Assembly (NCBI GenBank): GCA_012295225.1
Contig: WMKK01000008.1
Location: forward strand, 682,001-746,000
Length of the DNA: 64,000 bases
Reading direction: 5' to 3'
DNA from: Ostreococcus mediterraneus
Taxonomy: Eukaryota > Chlorophyta > Mamiellophyceae > Mamiellales > Bathycoccaceae
Below the pieces are notes generated by a model. The model was not told the origin of the DNA, did no database searches, and saw only the letters and a list, made by a program, of their open reading frames with translations. Shown in pieces: positions 56,435 to 64,000 of this stretch. Numbering within the stretch: position 1 is the stretch's first letter; each line of letters begins with the position of its first letter. The translations under genes were made by a program, and so were the position numbers.

Positions 56435-57136
56435 ATGACGCGCACCATCGCCGCCGCTGCGGCATCGCCTGCGCGCACGCCAGCGCCATCGTCGTCGTCT
56501 GCGATGCGCCCGCGCCAATCGCGCTCGGACGCCGCAACACGCGCGGCGCAACGCGTCATCGCCGTGTGCGCATCGCTCGCGCTGACGTCCCAGCCGCTCG
56601 CGGCGCACGCGCAGCCCGGGTCGAAGCCGATCCCGGTGATCGATGACCCCGAAGTCGGATGCACGGTGAAGGCGTTGGATTTGTTTGCCGACGTGCGGGC
56701 GAAGTTTTCCATGGAGGTGGCGAGCGGGGCGCTGCCGGAAGCCGTGCTGAACCTCTCGCGGTGCGACTACAGCGGGAAGAATTTAAAGGGGAAGGTTTTG
56801 AGCGGCATCGTGGGCGACGACGTGAATTTTGACGGCGTGGATTTCACCGGGGCGGAGATGTCTCGGGCGAGCATGCGTGGGAGCTCGTTTAAGAATGCGG
56901 TGTTGAATTCGGTGAACGCGTACGAAGTGCGGTTTGATGGGTCGGATATGCGAGGCGCGGATTTTACGAATACTTTATTGAGTTCGGCGAGCTTTGGAAA
57001 GTATAACGGGGTATGGGCGAATGTTGAAGGCGCACAATTCGAAGGTGCGTTGTTGTCGAGTTCGGATGCGCAGAGATTGTGCCAAAATCCAACACTCGAT
57101 ATCGATGGGTTGATTGCCATTGGCGGGTGCAAGTAA
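56435..57136 (+). CDS. Thylakoid-lumen pentapeptide-repeat protein
   Basis: 233 aa. Bipartite targeting: an Ala/Ser/Arg stroma-targeting part (1-40), then a hydrophobic lumen signal (VIAVCASLALTSQPLAAHAQ, cleavage after AHA). The mature part has pentapeptide repeats (about 103-205, A(D/N)FxN pattern: CDYSGKNLKGKVLSG, VNFDGVDFTGAEMSRASMRG, VRFDGSDMRGADFTNTLLSS) forming a right-handed quadrilateral beta-helix, and ends CxGC-like (GGCK). Plant lumen proteins such as TL15/TL17/TL20.3 have this build; their function is not known. It is followed by an AT-rich 73-bp spacer before the PreP end. Confidence 0.85.
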   Translation: MTRTIAAAAASPARTPAPSSSSAMRPRQSRSDAATRAAQRVIAVCASLALTSQPLAAHAQPGSKPIPVIDDPEVGCTVKALDLFADVRAKFSMEVASGALPEAVLNLSRCDYSGKNLKGKVLSGIVGDDVNFDGVDFTGAEMSRASMRGSSFKNAVLNSVNAYEVRFDGSDMRGADFTNTLLSSASFGKYNGVWANVEGAQFEGALLSSSDAQRLCQNPTLDIDGLIAIGGCK

Positions 57137-57209
57137 ATTTTTTTCTCATGCTTTGCTTTAAAAGACTACATTTTATAATAGGCTATACTGCGCAATGTAA
57201 ATTAGATCA

Positions 57210-60200
57210 CTACATGACATTTTTCACGACGAAGTTCAACTCTGGTCTTTCCGCGACAGCCTTTTTAGCGGCTTCGGCGGATGCGACGGTGACGCTCGTG
57301 GCGTCGGCGCCTCGGACGGCTTCGAGCGCGTCGGCGAAATCCTTGAAATCTTTCTGGGACGTACCTAAAATTTGCTCGCGACGCTCTTGGCGCTCGTCAT
57401 CGCTGACGTTGAGCAAGTGACGCATCAGCGCGGTGTAGCCCTTGGAGTCGGGAAGTTGGTAGGAGTCGATGTCGCCGATGGTGCCGATGATGCTCTTCGT
57501 CAATTCCTCCTTGCCGATGTCAAGGTTGCGTAAGAAGTCCACCGTGGCGTCGTAATTGTCGAGCGTCTTCAACAAGTTTGGATCTCTGTAAGATAAGTAA
57601 GTGAACATACCGCTGTGCGAGTCAAAGTCGCTGAAACCGCCGTAAGCGCCGCCAGAGACGCGCACGCGATCCCACAACCACGTCGTCCCCAACAACTTGT
57701 TAATTACATACGATGATCCATGGAGCTCGTATCCAGCCTTGTACAAGTTCGCAGCCTTGCCGACGTAGTTCACTTGCGTGGGCACGGTGAGGATTTCATT
57801 CTGCTTGGGGTTGATGCCAGTCCATTGCTCAGACTTGCCCGCGCCAGTGGCGGGCATGGAGTTCAAGAAGGCTTCAACAGACGACATGGAAAGGTCAAGC
57901 GTCTTAGCGTCAGCAGTCAAGTTGGTCACAGAGCCGGCTCTGTTGTTAATGCATGCAGAGATGGTTTGTAAATCCGCCAAGACACCGTCCCAGTCGCTGT
58001 CGACGCGCTTCGAAAGCTCGCGGAGGTAGTCGAGTTGCGCCAAGCCGCCCATTTGCTCAGACACCCAACCAGAGACAGAGTCCATGGCGTCGAGGCGACC
58101 AGCGGCGACGCTGTGGCCAGAGCCCTGCACGCGAGATTCCATACCCGCACGCGTTTCGAGGACGAGCTGCTTGAAGATGTTCTTGTCGTCAAATTTGGCC
58201 TCGAGCATGAGCTCAGACATGAGTTCGTGAAGAATGCCAACCTTGTCGCTTGTAGCCTTACCTCGCACAACCATGTACGCTTGCATTTCGTCCGAACCAC
58301 GCATCGGCGACGTGAACGGGGATACAGAGATGCCGCCCGTTTGTGCGCTGATAAGCTGATCAAATTCAACAAAACTCTTGGACTTGGTGCCCATGCGCCC
58401 GAGCGCGCGCGTCCAAAGCGGAACGAGCGCCAAGAGGTGAGTGGGAATAGTCTTCAAATCGAGCAAGTGCTCAGCGTACAAGATATCGTTCGTAAACAAG
58501 TCGTGAGTCAATACTTTGGTCGCACCAATAGACGAGAAATCCGTCGGAATAGCCTTGGCTTCCTTGGGAATGTCGCTCAACGCCAACGTCGGAACGCACG
58601 CGAGGGCCTCGGGCGAGTCGGGCGTTTCTTGAAGAAGCTTCAATTCCTCAGTCGCCTTGACCATGTTTTCGAGCTCTTCCGGAGTCATGCTCGCACGCTT
58701 TGCATCCAGCTTGCTTTGCTCTTCTGCGGCTTCAACCTCGGCAAGCTTCGCGTCGGGGTTGAGTTCGACGGTGACTTGGTGCGTGTTTTCAATGAGCAAT
58801 CTGCGCATCAACGGACGGAAGACATCTTCAGAGGCGATGCGCTCCTTCAACTTGGCGAGCGGCGCCTCAAATCGAAGCGGCTCAAACGGATCCCCTTCAT
58901 ACAACCAAGTGCTCATGGAACGGAACATCAAAGAAAGACCGCGCGGGAAGCGGCCAGTGTTGTTTTCTCTCAAGCTAAATTCAATCGAGTTGATGCTCGC
59001 TTCGATGGCCTCCTTAGTGAAGCCTTCTTCGGCAATCTGCGCAATCGTATCGTGAATCAACTTCTCAACCTTGGGGATGTCTTCGGGCGCGACACCACGC
59101 AAGCCAACCGCGTAGGTGGGCTGACGGAGTTCATCCTCCAACCCATAACCGACGATGGCTTCGCCCAAGCCGGATTCCTCCAACGCGATGCGAAGCGGCG
59201 CCGAGGCAGAGCCCATCAACAAATTGTCCAAGAAACCTACAGCGAGGCCAGTTTCCGGGTCAAACGGATCCTCGCTCAACAACCAGTTAACTTGGACGAA
59301 AGACTTTTGCTCTTCTTCGCCTTCGCCACTGGTGTACGAGCGTACGATGCGCTTGGGCTCGCTGAAAAACTTCTGCGTGCCTATGGAGCTGTCAACCTCA
59401 CGGTATTCAAACTCGTCGAGGAACGTCGCCAAGTGCTTTAAGCGCTCCTCAACATCGTCATCACCGTAGTACCACATGCGAGAGTTACTTGGGTGGTAGA
59501 ACTTTCCGTGGAAATCCTTAAACTCAGCAAACGTAAGTTCGGGAATGACGCGAGGGTCCCCGCCAGAATCGACGCCGTACGTGTTATCCGGGAACAGCGC
59601 TTGCTGGCACTCACGCGCAAGCACAGAATCAGGGGATGAGTACACACCCTTCATTTCGTTAAACACCACACCCTTGAACGTCATCGGTCCATCGGTGGAG
59701 TCGAGCTCGTAGTGCCACCCCTCTTGCTCGAAAGTTTTTTCATTCGTGATGCAACGAGGATGAAACACCGCGTCCAGGTAGACATCCGTCAAGTTACGGA
59801 AGTCTTGCAAGTTACACGATGCCACGGGGTAGGCGGTCTTGTCTGGCCACGTCATCGCGTTCAAGAACGTGTTCAAAGACCCCTTGATGAGCTCCACGAA
59901 GGGCTCCTTGATGGGATACTTGCGCGACCCGCACAACACTGAGTGTTCCAAAATATGCGGAATACCCGTCGAGTTCGCCGGCGGCGTACGAAACGCCACA
60001 CCAAAAGTCTTATTTTCATCGTCGTTACTCAAAGACATCACCTCGGCGCCAGTCTTCTTGTGCTTGAACAAAAACGCCTTGGCGTCGTACTCTGAGATGT
60101 AATCCTCGCGCACGAGCTCAAACCCGTGCAAGTTCGCCGGCGCCTTCATCGTCTCATACGTCGACACCGGCTCACTCACCGCACGACGAATAACCGAACC

Positions 60201-60293
60201 CGCGCGAACGCGCGCCGCCTTGGTCGCATGCGCAATCCCTCGAGACGACGCCAAAGGCGTCGTCGTCGATCGCGTCGCCGCGGACGCCATCAT
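57210..60293 (-). CDS. PREP: Presequence protease PreP (M16C)
   Basis: 1027 aa from the ATG at 60293; upstream frame is non-ATG. A dual-targeting-type leader (1-45, Ser/Thr/Ala/Arg) precedes the M16C protease. The inverted zinc motif HILEH is at 113-117 (His113, Glu116, His117) within STGIPHILEHSVLCGSRKYP, followed by the family block SLNTFLNAMTWPDKTAYPVAS and DVYLDAVFHPRC. The central M16C-associated domain and C-terminal halves are complete in length (plant PreP1 is about 1080 aa). PreP degrades cleaved transit peptides and small unstructured peptides in plastid stroma and mitochondrial matrix. Divergent from the AKR2-like gene (506 bp). Confidence 0.95.
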   Translation of the reverse strand: MMASAATRSTTTPLASSRGIAHATKAARVRAGSVIRRAVSEPVSTYETMKAPANLHGFELVREDYISEYDAKAFLFKHKKTGAEVMSLSNDDENKTFGVAFRTPPANSTGIPHILEHSVLCGSRKYPIKEPFVELIKGSLNTFLNAMTWPDKTAYPVASCNLQDFRNLTDVYLDAVFHPRCITNEKTFEQEGWHYELDSTDGPMTFKGVVFNEMKGVYSSPDSVLARECQQALFPDNTYGVDSGGDPRVIPELTFAEFKDFHGKFYHPSNSRMWYYGDDDVEERLKHLATFLDEFEYREVDSSIGTQKFFSEPKRIVRSYTSGEGEEEQKSFVQVNWLLSEDPFDPETGLAVGFLDNLLMGSASAPLRIALEESGLGEAIVGYGLEDELRQPTYAVGLRGVAPEDIPKVEKLIHDTIAQIAEEGFTKEAIEASINSIEFSLRENNTGRFPRGLSLMFRSMSTWLYEGDPFEPLRFEAPLAKLKERIASEDVFRPLMRRLLIENTHQVTVELNPDAKLAEVEAAEEQSKLDAKRASMTPEELENMVKATEELKLLQETPDSPEALACVPTLALSDIPKEAKAIPTDFSSIGATKVLTHDLFTNDILYAEHLLDLKTIPTHLLALVPLWTRALGRMGTKSKSFVEFDQLISAQTGGISVSPFTSPMRGSDEMQAYMVVRGKATSDKVGILHELMSELMLEAKFDDKNIFKQLVLETRAGMESRVQGSGHSVAAGRLDAMDSVSGWVSEQMGGLAQLDYLRELSKRVDSDWDGVLADLQTISACINNRAGSVTNLTADAKTLDLSMSSVEAFLNSMPATGAGKSEQWTGINPKQNEILTVPTQVNYVGKAANLYKAGYELHGSSYVINKLLGTTWLWDRVRVSGGAYGGFSDFDSHSGMFTYLSYRDPNLLKTLDNYDATVDFLRNLDIGKEELTKSIIGTIGDIDSYQLPDSKGYTALMRHLLNVSDDERQERREQILGTSQKDFKDFADALEAVRGADATSVTVASAEAAKKAVAERPELNFVVKNVM

Positions 60294-60799
60294 CCTCAAC
60301 GCGCTCCCGCCGCGCCCCGCGTGCGCCGCTCTCGCCGCCGACGCCACCGATGCCACCGTCACCGTCTGTGTGTTCGCGCTCGACGCCGCGCCGCTTGACC
60401 ACGCGCGCACACACGCCGCCGTCGTCGACGCTCGTCCAACGACGTCACCGATGAATCGGCGCGTGACCGTCGTCGTCCTCCTCGTGCGCGCCGCTTCGTC
60501 CCTTACGACGACGCGTGCGCGCGCGCGAAATCAATCAGATACAAATACGAGCGCTTGGGCGTCTCGAGGTCGCCGTTGACACCACGCGCGTCGACGAATG
60601 GCGTTGGAGCTGCGTCAGAGGGATGGATGGACAAAGTGCAGCGTCACTTTGCCCTATTCTCGTGAATCGTCATTCACACGCGCGCGCGACGGGATTGTGC
60701 GAGCGGCGAGGACGACGACGAGGCGTACGGCGAGTGCACTGTCGATTTTGTTCGGTTTGCGCGGCGCGACGACGAGGACGACGACGATAATATAAGGAG
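60294..60799. promoter_or_regulatory. Divergent spacer between PreP and AKR2-like genes (506 bp)
   Basis: GC-rich with no supported gene. Short plus-strand frames (around 60220-60579 and 60515-60790) have Arg/Ala shadow composition. An AT-rich TATA-like ataatataag (60787-60796) is only a few nt before the ATG at 60800, so it is more likely 5'-UTR sequence than a TATA box. No telo-box was seen. Confidence 0.4.
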
Positions 60800-61738
60800 A
60801 TGATGGCCATGACTTTATCCATGATGGCGCCAGTCAAGACGACGACGGCGCTGCGCACGACGCGGTCGTTGAGATCGAGCGCACCGCAGCGTCGCGTGCG
60901 GGTGAACATGCTTCCTCCGGGTGGGGGCATGCCGAACATGCCTGGGATGGACCCGAAGAAGATGGCTGAAATGCAAAAGGCGTACGCAGAGGCGATGAAG
61001 GATCCAGAAACGGCGAAGAAGGTGCAAGCGCAAATGGCGCAAATGCAAGGGATGATGAATAACCCAATGGTGCAACAACAGATGCAAGCGATGAATAATA
61101 TGGTGGCGAATCCGGATATGCAAAAGAGAATTGCGAGTTTGAAGGATGACCCGGCGTTTGCGGATTTCTTTGATGATTTGAAGAAGAATGGACCGGGGGC
61201 GATGATGAAGTGGGCGAATGATAAGGCGTTTTTGGCGCGATTGAATGATGCGCTCGGTGGAGAGGATGCTATTCGTGCGGCTGCGGGTGGGATTGCGCCA
61301 CCTGAAGCGGCAGCGGCGCCGGCGCCGGCGGTGAGCGCGCCTGAAGTGGAAACGTTGCACGACGCGGCGCGCTACGGCGACGTTGAAGCGGTGGAGGATT
61401 TCATCGCTATTGGTAAGGATATCAACGCTCGCGATTCGTCGTCGCGCACGCCCATTCATTATGCTATTGCTTTTGGCAAGGGCGACGCGGGTGAGGAGAT
61501 TTTCAACATGCTTCTCGAAGCCGGCGCAGATTTGACAGCGACGGATGAAAAGAAGAACACCCCGTTGCACTACGCGTGCGGTTACGGTAAGCCGTTCGCT
61601 GTCAAGGCTTTATTAGCCAAGGGCTGCGACAAGACGTCTACCAACGGTACGGGTAAGACGCCCATCGATCTCGTCAAGCTTGAGGCGAAGAATCCGATCA
61701 ACAATGACGCTGAGTTGGTCGCCGCGTTGTCCGTGTAA
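60800..61738 (+). CDS. AKR2-like ankyrin/STI1-domain protein with transit-peptide-like N-terminus
   Basis: 312 aa. Residues 1-36 (MMAMTLSMMAPVKTTTALRT, then SLRSSAPQRRVRVNM) look like a plastid transit peptide. A Met/Gln-rich STI1/HOP-like region follows (about 40-150: PKKMAEMQKAYAEAMKDPET, MVANPDMQKRIASLKDDPAF, FFDDLKKNGPGAMMKW), then a four-ankyrin block (about 180-295: ETLHDAARYGDVEAVEDFIA, TPLHYACGYGKPFAVKALL). This is the domain order of plant AKR2, a cytosolic chaperone for chloroplast outer-envelope proteins. The apparent transit peptide disagrees with a cytosolic role, so it may be a stromal or envelope chaperone/import factor instead (compare Tic40 STI1, LTD). Confidence 0.75.
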   Translation: MMAMTLSMMAPVKTTTALRTTRSLRSSAPQRRVRVNMLPPGGGMPNMPGMDPKKMAEMQKAYAEAMKDPETAKKVQAQMAQMQGMMNNPMVQQQMQAMNNMVANPDMQKRIASLKDDPAFADFFDDLKKNGPGAMMKWANDKAFLARLNDALGGEDAIRAAAGGIAPPEAAAAPAPAVSAPEVETLHDAARYGDVEAVEDFIAIGKDINARDSSSRTPIHYAIAFGKGDAGEEIFNMLLEAGADLTATDEKKNTPLHYACGYGKPFAVKALLAKGCDKTSTNGTGKTPIDLVKLEAKNPINNDAELVAALSV

Positions 61739-62016
61739 ATTTGACACGTCATTGGAATAAAAATAAAAACAAATTCTTTTCTCAAACAAATATCGCTCCC
61801 ATTAGTTCAGTTAAGTCGATAACGCCTCACAGAGAAACGAATGAAAGCAAATCAAGGATAATGCTCAATCTAAAGTTTGCGAAGTATTACACAAGATGAT
61901 CTCGTCGTCTCAAACTTCCGGTGGTATGTAACGGCGGCGATGTATCAGCGCGCACTTGATGTTTGAAAACTATGATCAGAGAGGAAAGTGGCTCTATGAT
62001 GGGGAAAGGGTAGGTT
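61739..62016. other. Intergenic spacer with AT-rich tail (278 bp)
   Basis: Convergent spacer between the AKR2-like and kinase genes; AT-richer than its neighbours. No ORF, tRNA box set or snoRNA box pair was seen. Confidence 0.35.
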
Positions 62017-63864
62017 CTATGCAGAAGCGGGTGATTCGGAGAAGCCATCGGTAATGAAGCGTTTGAACATGGACTCCGCGCCGGTGGCGAGAAGACGACT
62101 CAACGCGGTCCAACCCGACTTTTGAGTCGTGAGCACGTAGCTATTGCCCGTTACGGGCGCTTGTGTCGCTTCAGCGGACGCGACAGGTGATTTTGTGGCA
62201 TCTCTTGGAGATTCACCAACTATCTGCATGTGATACGAGTACATGCCCATGACGAGCGACGTCACCAACCGGGCGGCAATCAGGCACGGCAAGATGCGCA
62301 TCTCAATCGGCGTTATTGGGAAGACGCTTTGAATGCCGGAAAGCATGACTGACATATCGCGGATAGGATCACGTTTGTTGAGCGCACAGTACGCCATGGC
62401 GATGGCAACTTCATTGACGCTCCAAGACACTACGACATCACCAAAATCAATGACGCCAAATTCATTTTCCAAGGCAACCGTGTCCGACAAAATCATAACG
62501 TTCTGCTCGTTTAAATCGTTGTGCAATATACCTGTCCGCAGCTTATCCGATACTGGCATTACCAAGTGCTTAAACGCATTAAACACGGTGTTACACATGG
62601 AAACACGAATTTCATCTTGGAAAACACCACGCACGACGAGATCCTTCATGAAGTACTGCACGTCCATAAAGTATCGTAAATCCCACAGTCTCGCGCGACT
62701 CTCGAGAGCTTTCCAACACATGCCTTGCTGTTCTAAATGTATGATGGACATGCAATCTTGCAAATCGGCGCGCTGCGAAACAAGTTTGATTTCTTGCGGC
62801 GTCGGCCATTTGTTGAGCACGCTGCAAATGCGTCCAACAAAGACACCGCTTTGACGAACGAACACATCCGTGTGCGGAAGCGGAACATCCACAAGAAGCT
62901 TACCTGGGAGATAAGTCAACACCCTCAAGGTATGCGCAACTTGATTGGTTGCCAAGAACGTCACTCGAGTGCAAAATTCACGCTGAGCACCAGGGGTATC
63001 CGCGGAAACAATGTTCACGGTACCGTCTGGCCCAGGCACCGTGTACATAGCAAGCTTGGACTTGATAATTCGTGGGCACTCAATGCCGTGCGCACCTAAT
63101 TGCGCCATCACTCGTTCTTGTGCCGCAAGCACTCCGCGACTGATTCCCGAACTATCGACGCCATTGTGAACCTTGACGACGAACTCCCGTTTGACGATTT
63201 TCTCCCCCGACACCGGATCTGGGCAGTACGCAAAGAAATACCAGTTCTTGTCGTCATACGAAGGCAACTCTCTCATGGAGTCTCGAGAAATGTCGCCAAT
63301 ATCATAGTGCGCCATGAGCAAACGAAAGACCTCCGACGCCGTGACTTGAGGACGACGCAATTTACGCTCGGCTTCGTCAATCATCGTTGTAGGCACGTTT
63401 GCGCTTCGCACGTCGCTCGGCAACAACGACGCCAACGACGCCGGTTGCGCCCGCGTAGGCGCCACTGACGGCACATCAGGTAACGCACCCGACGCCGCCA
63501 ACGCAACCTGTCTTTGCTCCTCAGACATTGCCTCTAAAGCCTTTTCGCTCGGCGCGCGAGTCCTCTGCGCGGTCAAACGTGTCGCCTTTGTCGACCCACT
63601 GTCAGCCGCACCGTCATCCGCACCGTCCGCCGTCGGCGTCGTCGTCGCGTTCGGCATCGAAATTTCTGCCCCTTCGCCGTCACGCTCAACGTTTTCACCG
63701 TCTTCCGCCGCGTCATCTTCGTCACCATCGCCGCCACCGTCGTCACGTCCGCGCGTTCCGCGCGGCGTTCGCGGCAACGTCTCCATCTCCCCCGTCGACC
63801 CTTGCCGCGCCCGTCGCGTCCGTCGATCCACGTGCATCTCTAGCTCTCTCGCGCGCACCCCCAT
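62017..63864 (-). CDS. Hydroxylysine-kinase-like/aminoglycoside-phosphotransferase-fold kinase
   Basis: 615 aa from the ATG at 63864; the upstream frame starts only at TTG. The N-terminal ~170 residues are disordered and acidic/Ser-Thr rich. The APH/HYKK kinase fold begins with an ATP-binding lobe around REFVVKVHNGV. The catalytic loop is HNDLNEQN (Asp450, Asn455) and the metal-binding Asp473 lies in FGVIDFGDVV, followed by SWSVNEVAIAMAYC. The sequence VIDFGDxxxSxxVxELAIAMAY closely follows vertebrate HYKK (AGPHD1), which phosphorylates 5-hydroxylysine with GTP. The algal substrate is unknown. The C-terminus has ~80 residues of Ser/Ala-rich extension. Confidence 0.85.
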   Translation of the reverse strand: MGVRARELEMHVDRRTRRARQGSTGEMETLPRTPRGTRGRDDGGGDGDEDDAAEDGENVERDGEGAEISMPNATTTPTADGADDGAADSGSTKATRLTAQRTRAPSEKALEAMSEEQRQVALAASGALPDVPSVAPTRAQPASLASLLPSDVRSANVPTTMIDEAERKLRRPQVTASEVFRLLMAHYDIGDISRDSMRELPSYDDKNWYFFAYCPDPVSGEKIVKREFVVKVHNGVDSSGISRGVLAAQERVMAQLGAHGIECPRIIKSKLAMYTVPGPDGTVNIVSADTPGAQREFCTRVTFLATNQVAHTLRVLTYLPGKLLVDVPLPHTDVFVRQSGVFVGRICSVLNKWPTPQEIKLVSQRADLQDCMSIIHLEQQGMCWKALESRARLWDLRYFMDVQYFMKDLVVRGVFQDEIRVSMCNTVFNAFKHLVMPVSDKLRTGILHNDLNEQNVMILSDTVALENEFGVIDFGDVVVSWSVNEVAIAMAYCALNKRDPIRDMSVMLSGIQSVFPITPIEMRILPCLIAARLVTSLVMGMYSYHMQIVGESPRDATKSPVASAEATQAPVTGNSYVLTTQKSGWTALSRLLATGAESMFKRFITDGFSESPASA

Positions 63865-64000
63865 CGCGCCCGCCGTGCCGCGTCGCAAAGTGTCGAATCC
63901 ATCCGATTATCGGCGGGCGAATCACACCCATCATCCCACATTCCACGCATCCACGCGCACCAGCGCGCGTCCCGCACCGCGAACCCGCGCACGCGCGCAC

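Noticed and set aside
60787-60796. TATA box for the AKR2-like gene
   Set aside because: Only 5 nt before the ATG, too close to act as a core promoter for this start.

Overview
This window is nuclear DNA of a very compact green-algal genome. The best fit is a picoplanktonic prasinophyte of the Mamiellales, most likely Ostreococcus. The evidence is about 38 plant/green-alga-type genes in 64 kb, GC-rich coding sequence, spacers often shorter than 100 bp, and mostly intronless genes. The plant-specific content includes a plastid-division ARC3 with MORN repeats, MLO, a RWA-type Cas1p acyltransferase, a thylakoid-lumen pentapeptide protein, a plastid-type ABC ATPase of the ABCI10 kind, PreP, and an AKR2-like protein. 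Only six introns are well supported. There is one per gene, each lies in the 5' part of its gene, and most carry CTGAC 22-30 nt before the acceptor. The species was assigned by recognition, not by a database search.

Layout. 1-7.8 kb: a coiled-coil protein running off the left edge, a DNAJC8-like J protein, NHP2, a promoter-region minisatellite, a soluble cyclic-nucleotide-binding protein and ARC3. 8-20 kb: a fused plastid triosephosphate isomerase-SMP30-zinc ribbon gene, an EAG/KAT-type channel, a HAD phosphatase, a degenerate DHHC acyltransferase, an FSH1/OVCA2 hydrolase, a tiny PET117-like gene, ALG7, a secretory cyclophilin and a protein carrying an EDC1/PNRC decapping-type motif. 20-31 kb: a 2OG-Fe(II) oxygenase, TAF6, a plastid ABC ATPase, an ARG1-like J protein, an orphan type I membrane protein, 2-oxoadipate dioxygenase and a LIMR/LMBR1 protein. 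31-46 kb: an AKT-like ankyrin channel, a RWA homologue, a coiled-coil/kelch protein, MLO, an ankyrin protein of giant-virus-like repeat style, a MYND protein, a TMEM135-like protein and an AlgH/UPF0301 protein. 46-64 kb: SPO11/TopoVIA, SPT6, EMC1, an orphan Lys-rich protein, a lumenal pentapeptide protein, PreP, an AKR2-like ankyrin protein and a hydroxylysine-kinase-like protein.

Most genes alternate as divergent and convergent neighbours. Several divergent pairs share only 23-64 bp between start codons. Recurrent themes are chloroplast biogenesis and protein quality control (ARC3, PreP, AKR2-like, ABCI10-like, TPI), RNA and transcription machinery (NHP2, DNAJC8, TAF6, SPT6, EDC1-like) and membrane signalling (two CNBD channels, MLO, LIMR). 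They form no operon-like pathway, which is expected for a eukaryote. I saw no rRNA, no convincing tRNA, no CRISPR and no transposon or viral fossil. The least ordinary items are the TPI-SMP30-zinc ribbon fusion, the zinc-ligand-depleted DHFC acyltransferase, the EDC1-motif protein, telo-box motifs in three divergent promoters, and a structured 380-bp convergent spacer near 20.0-20.35 kb. I did not find a discrete new multi-gene system.
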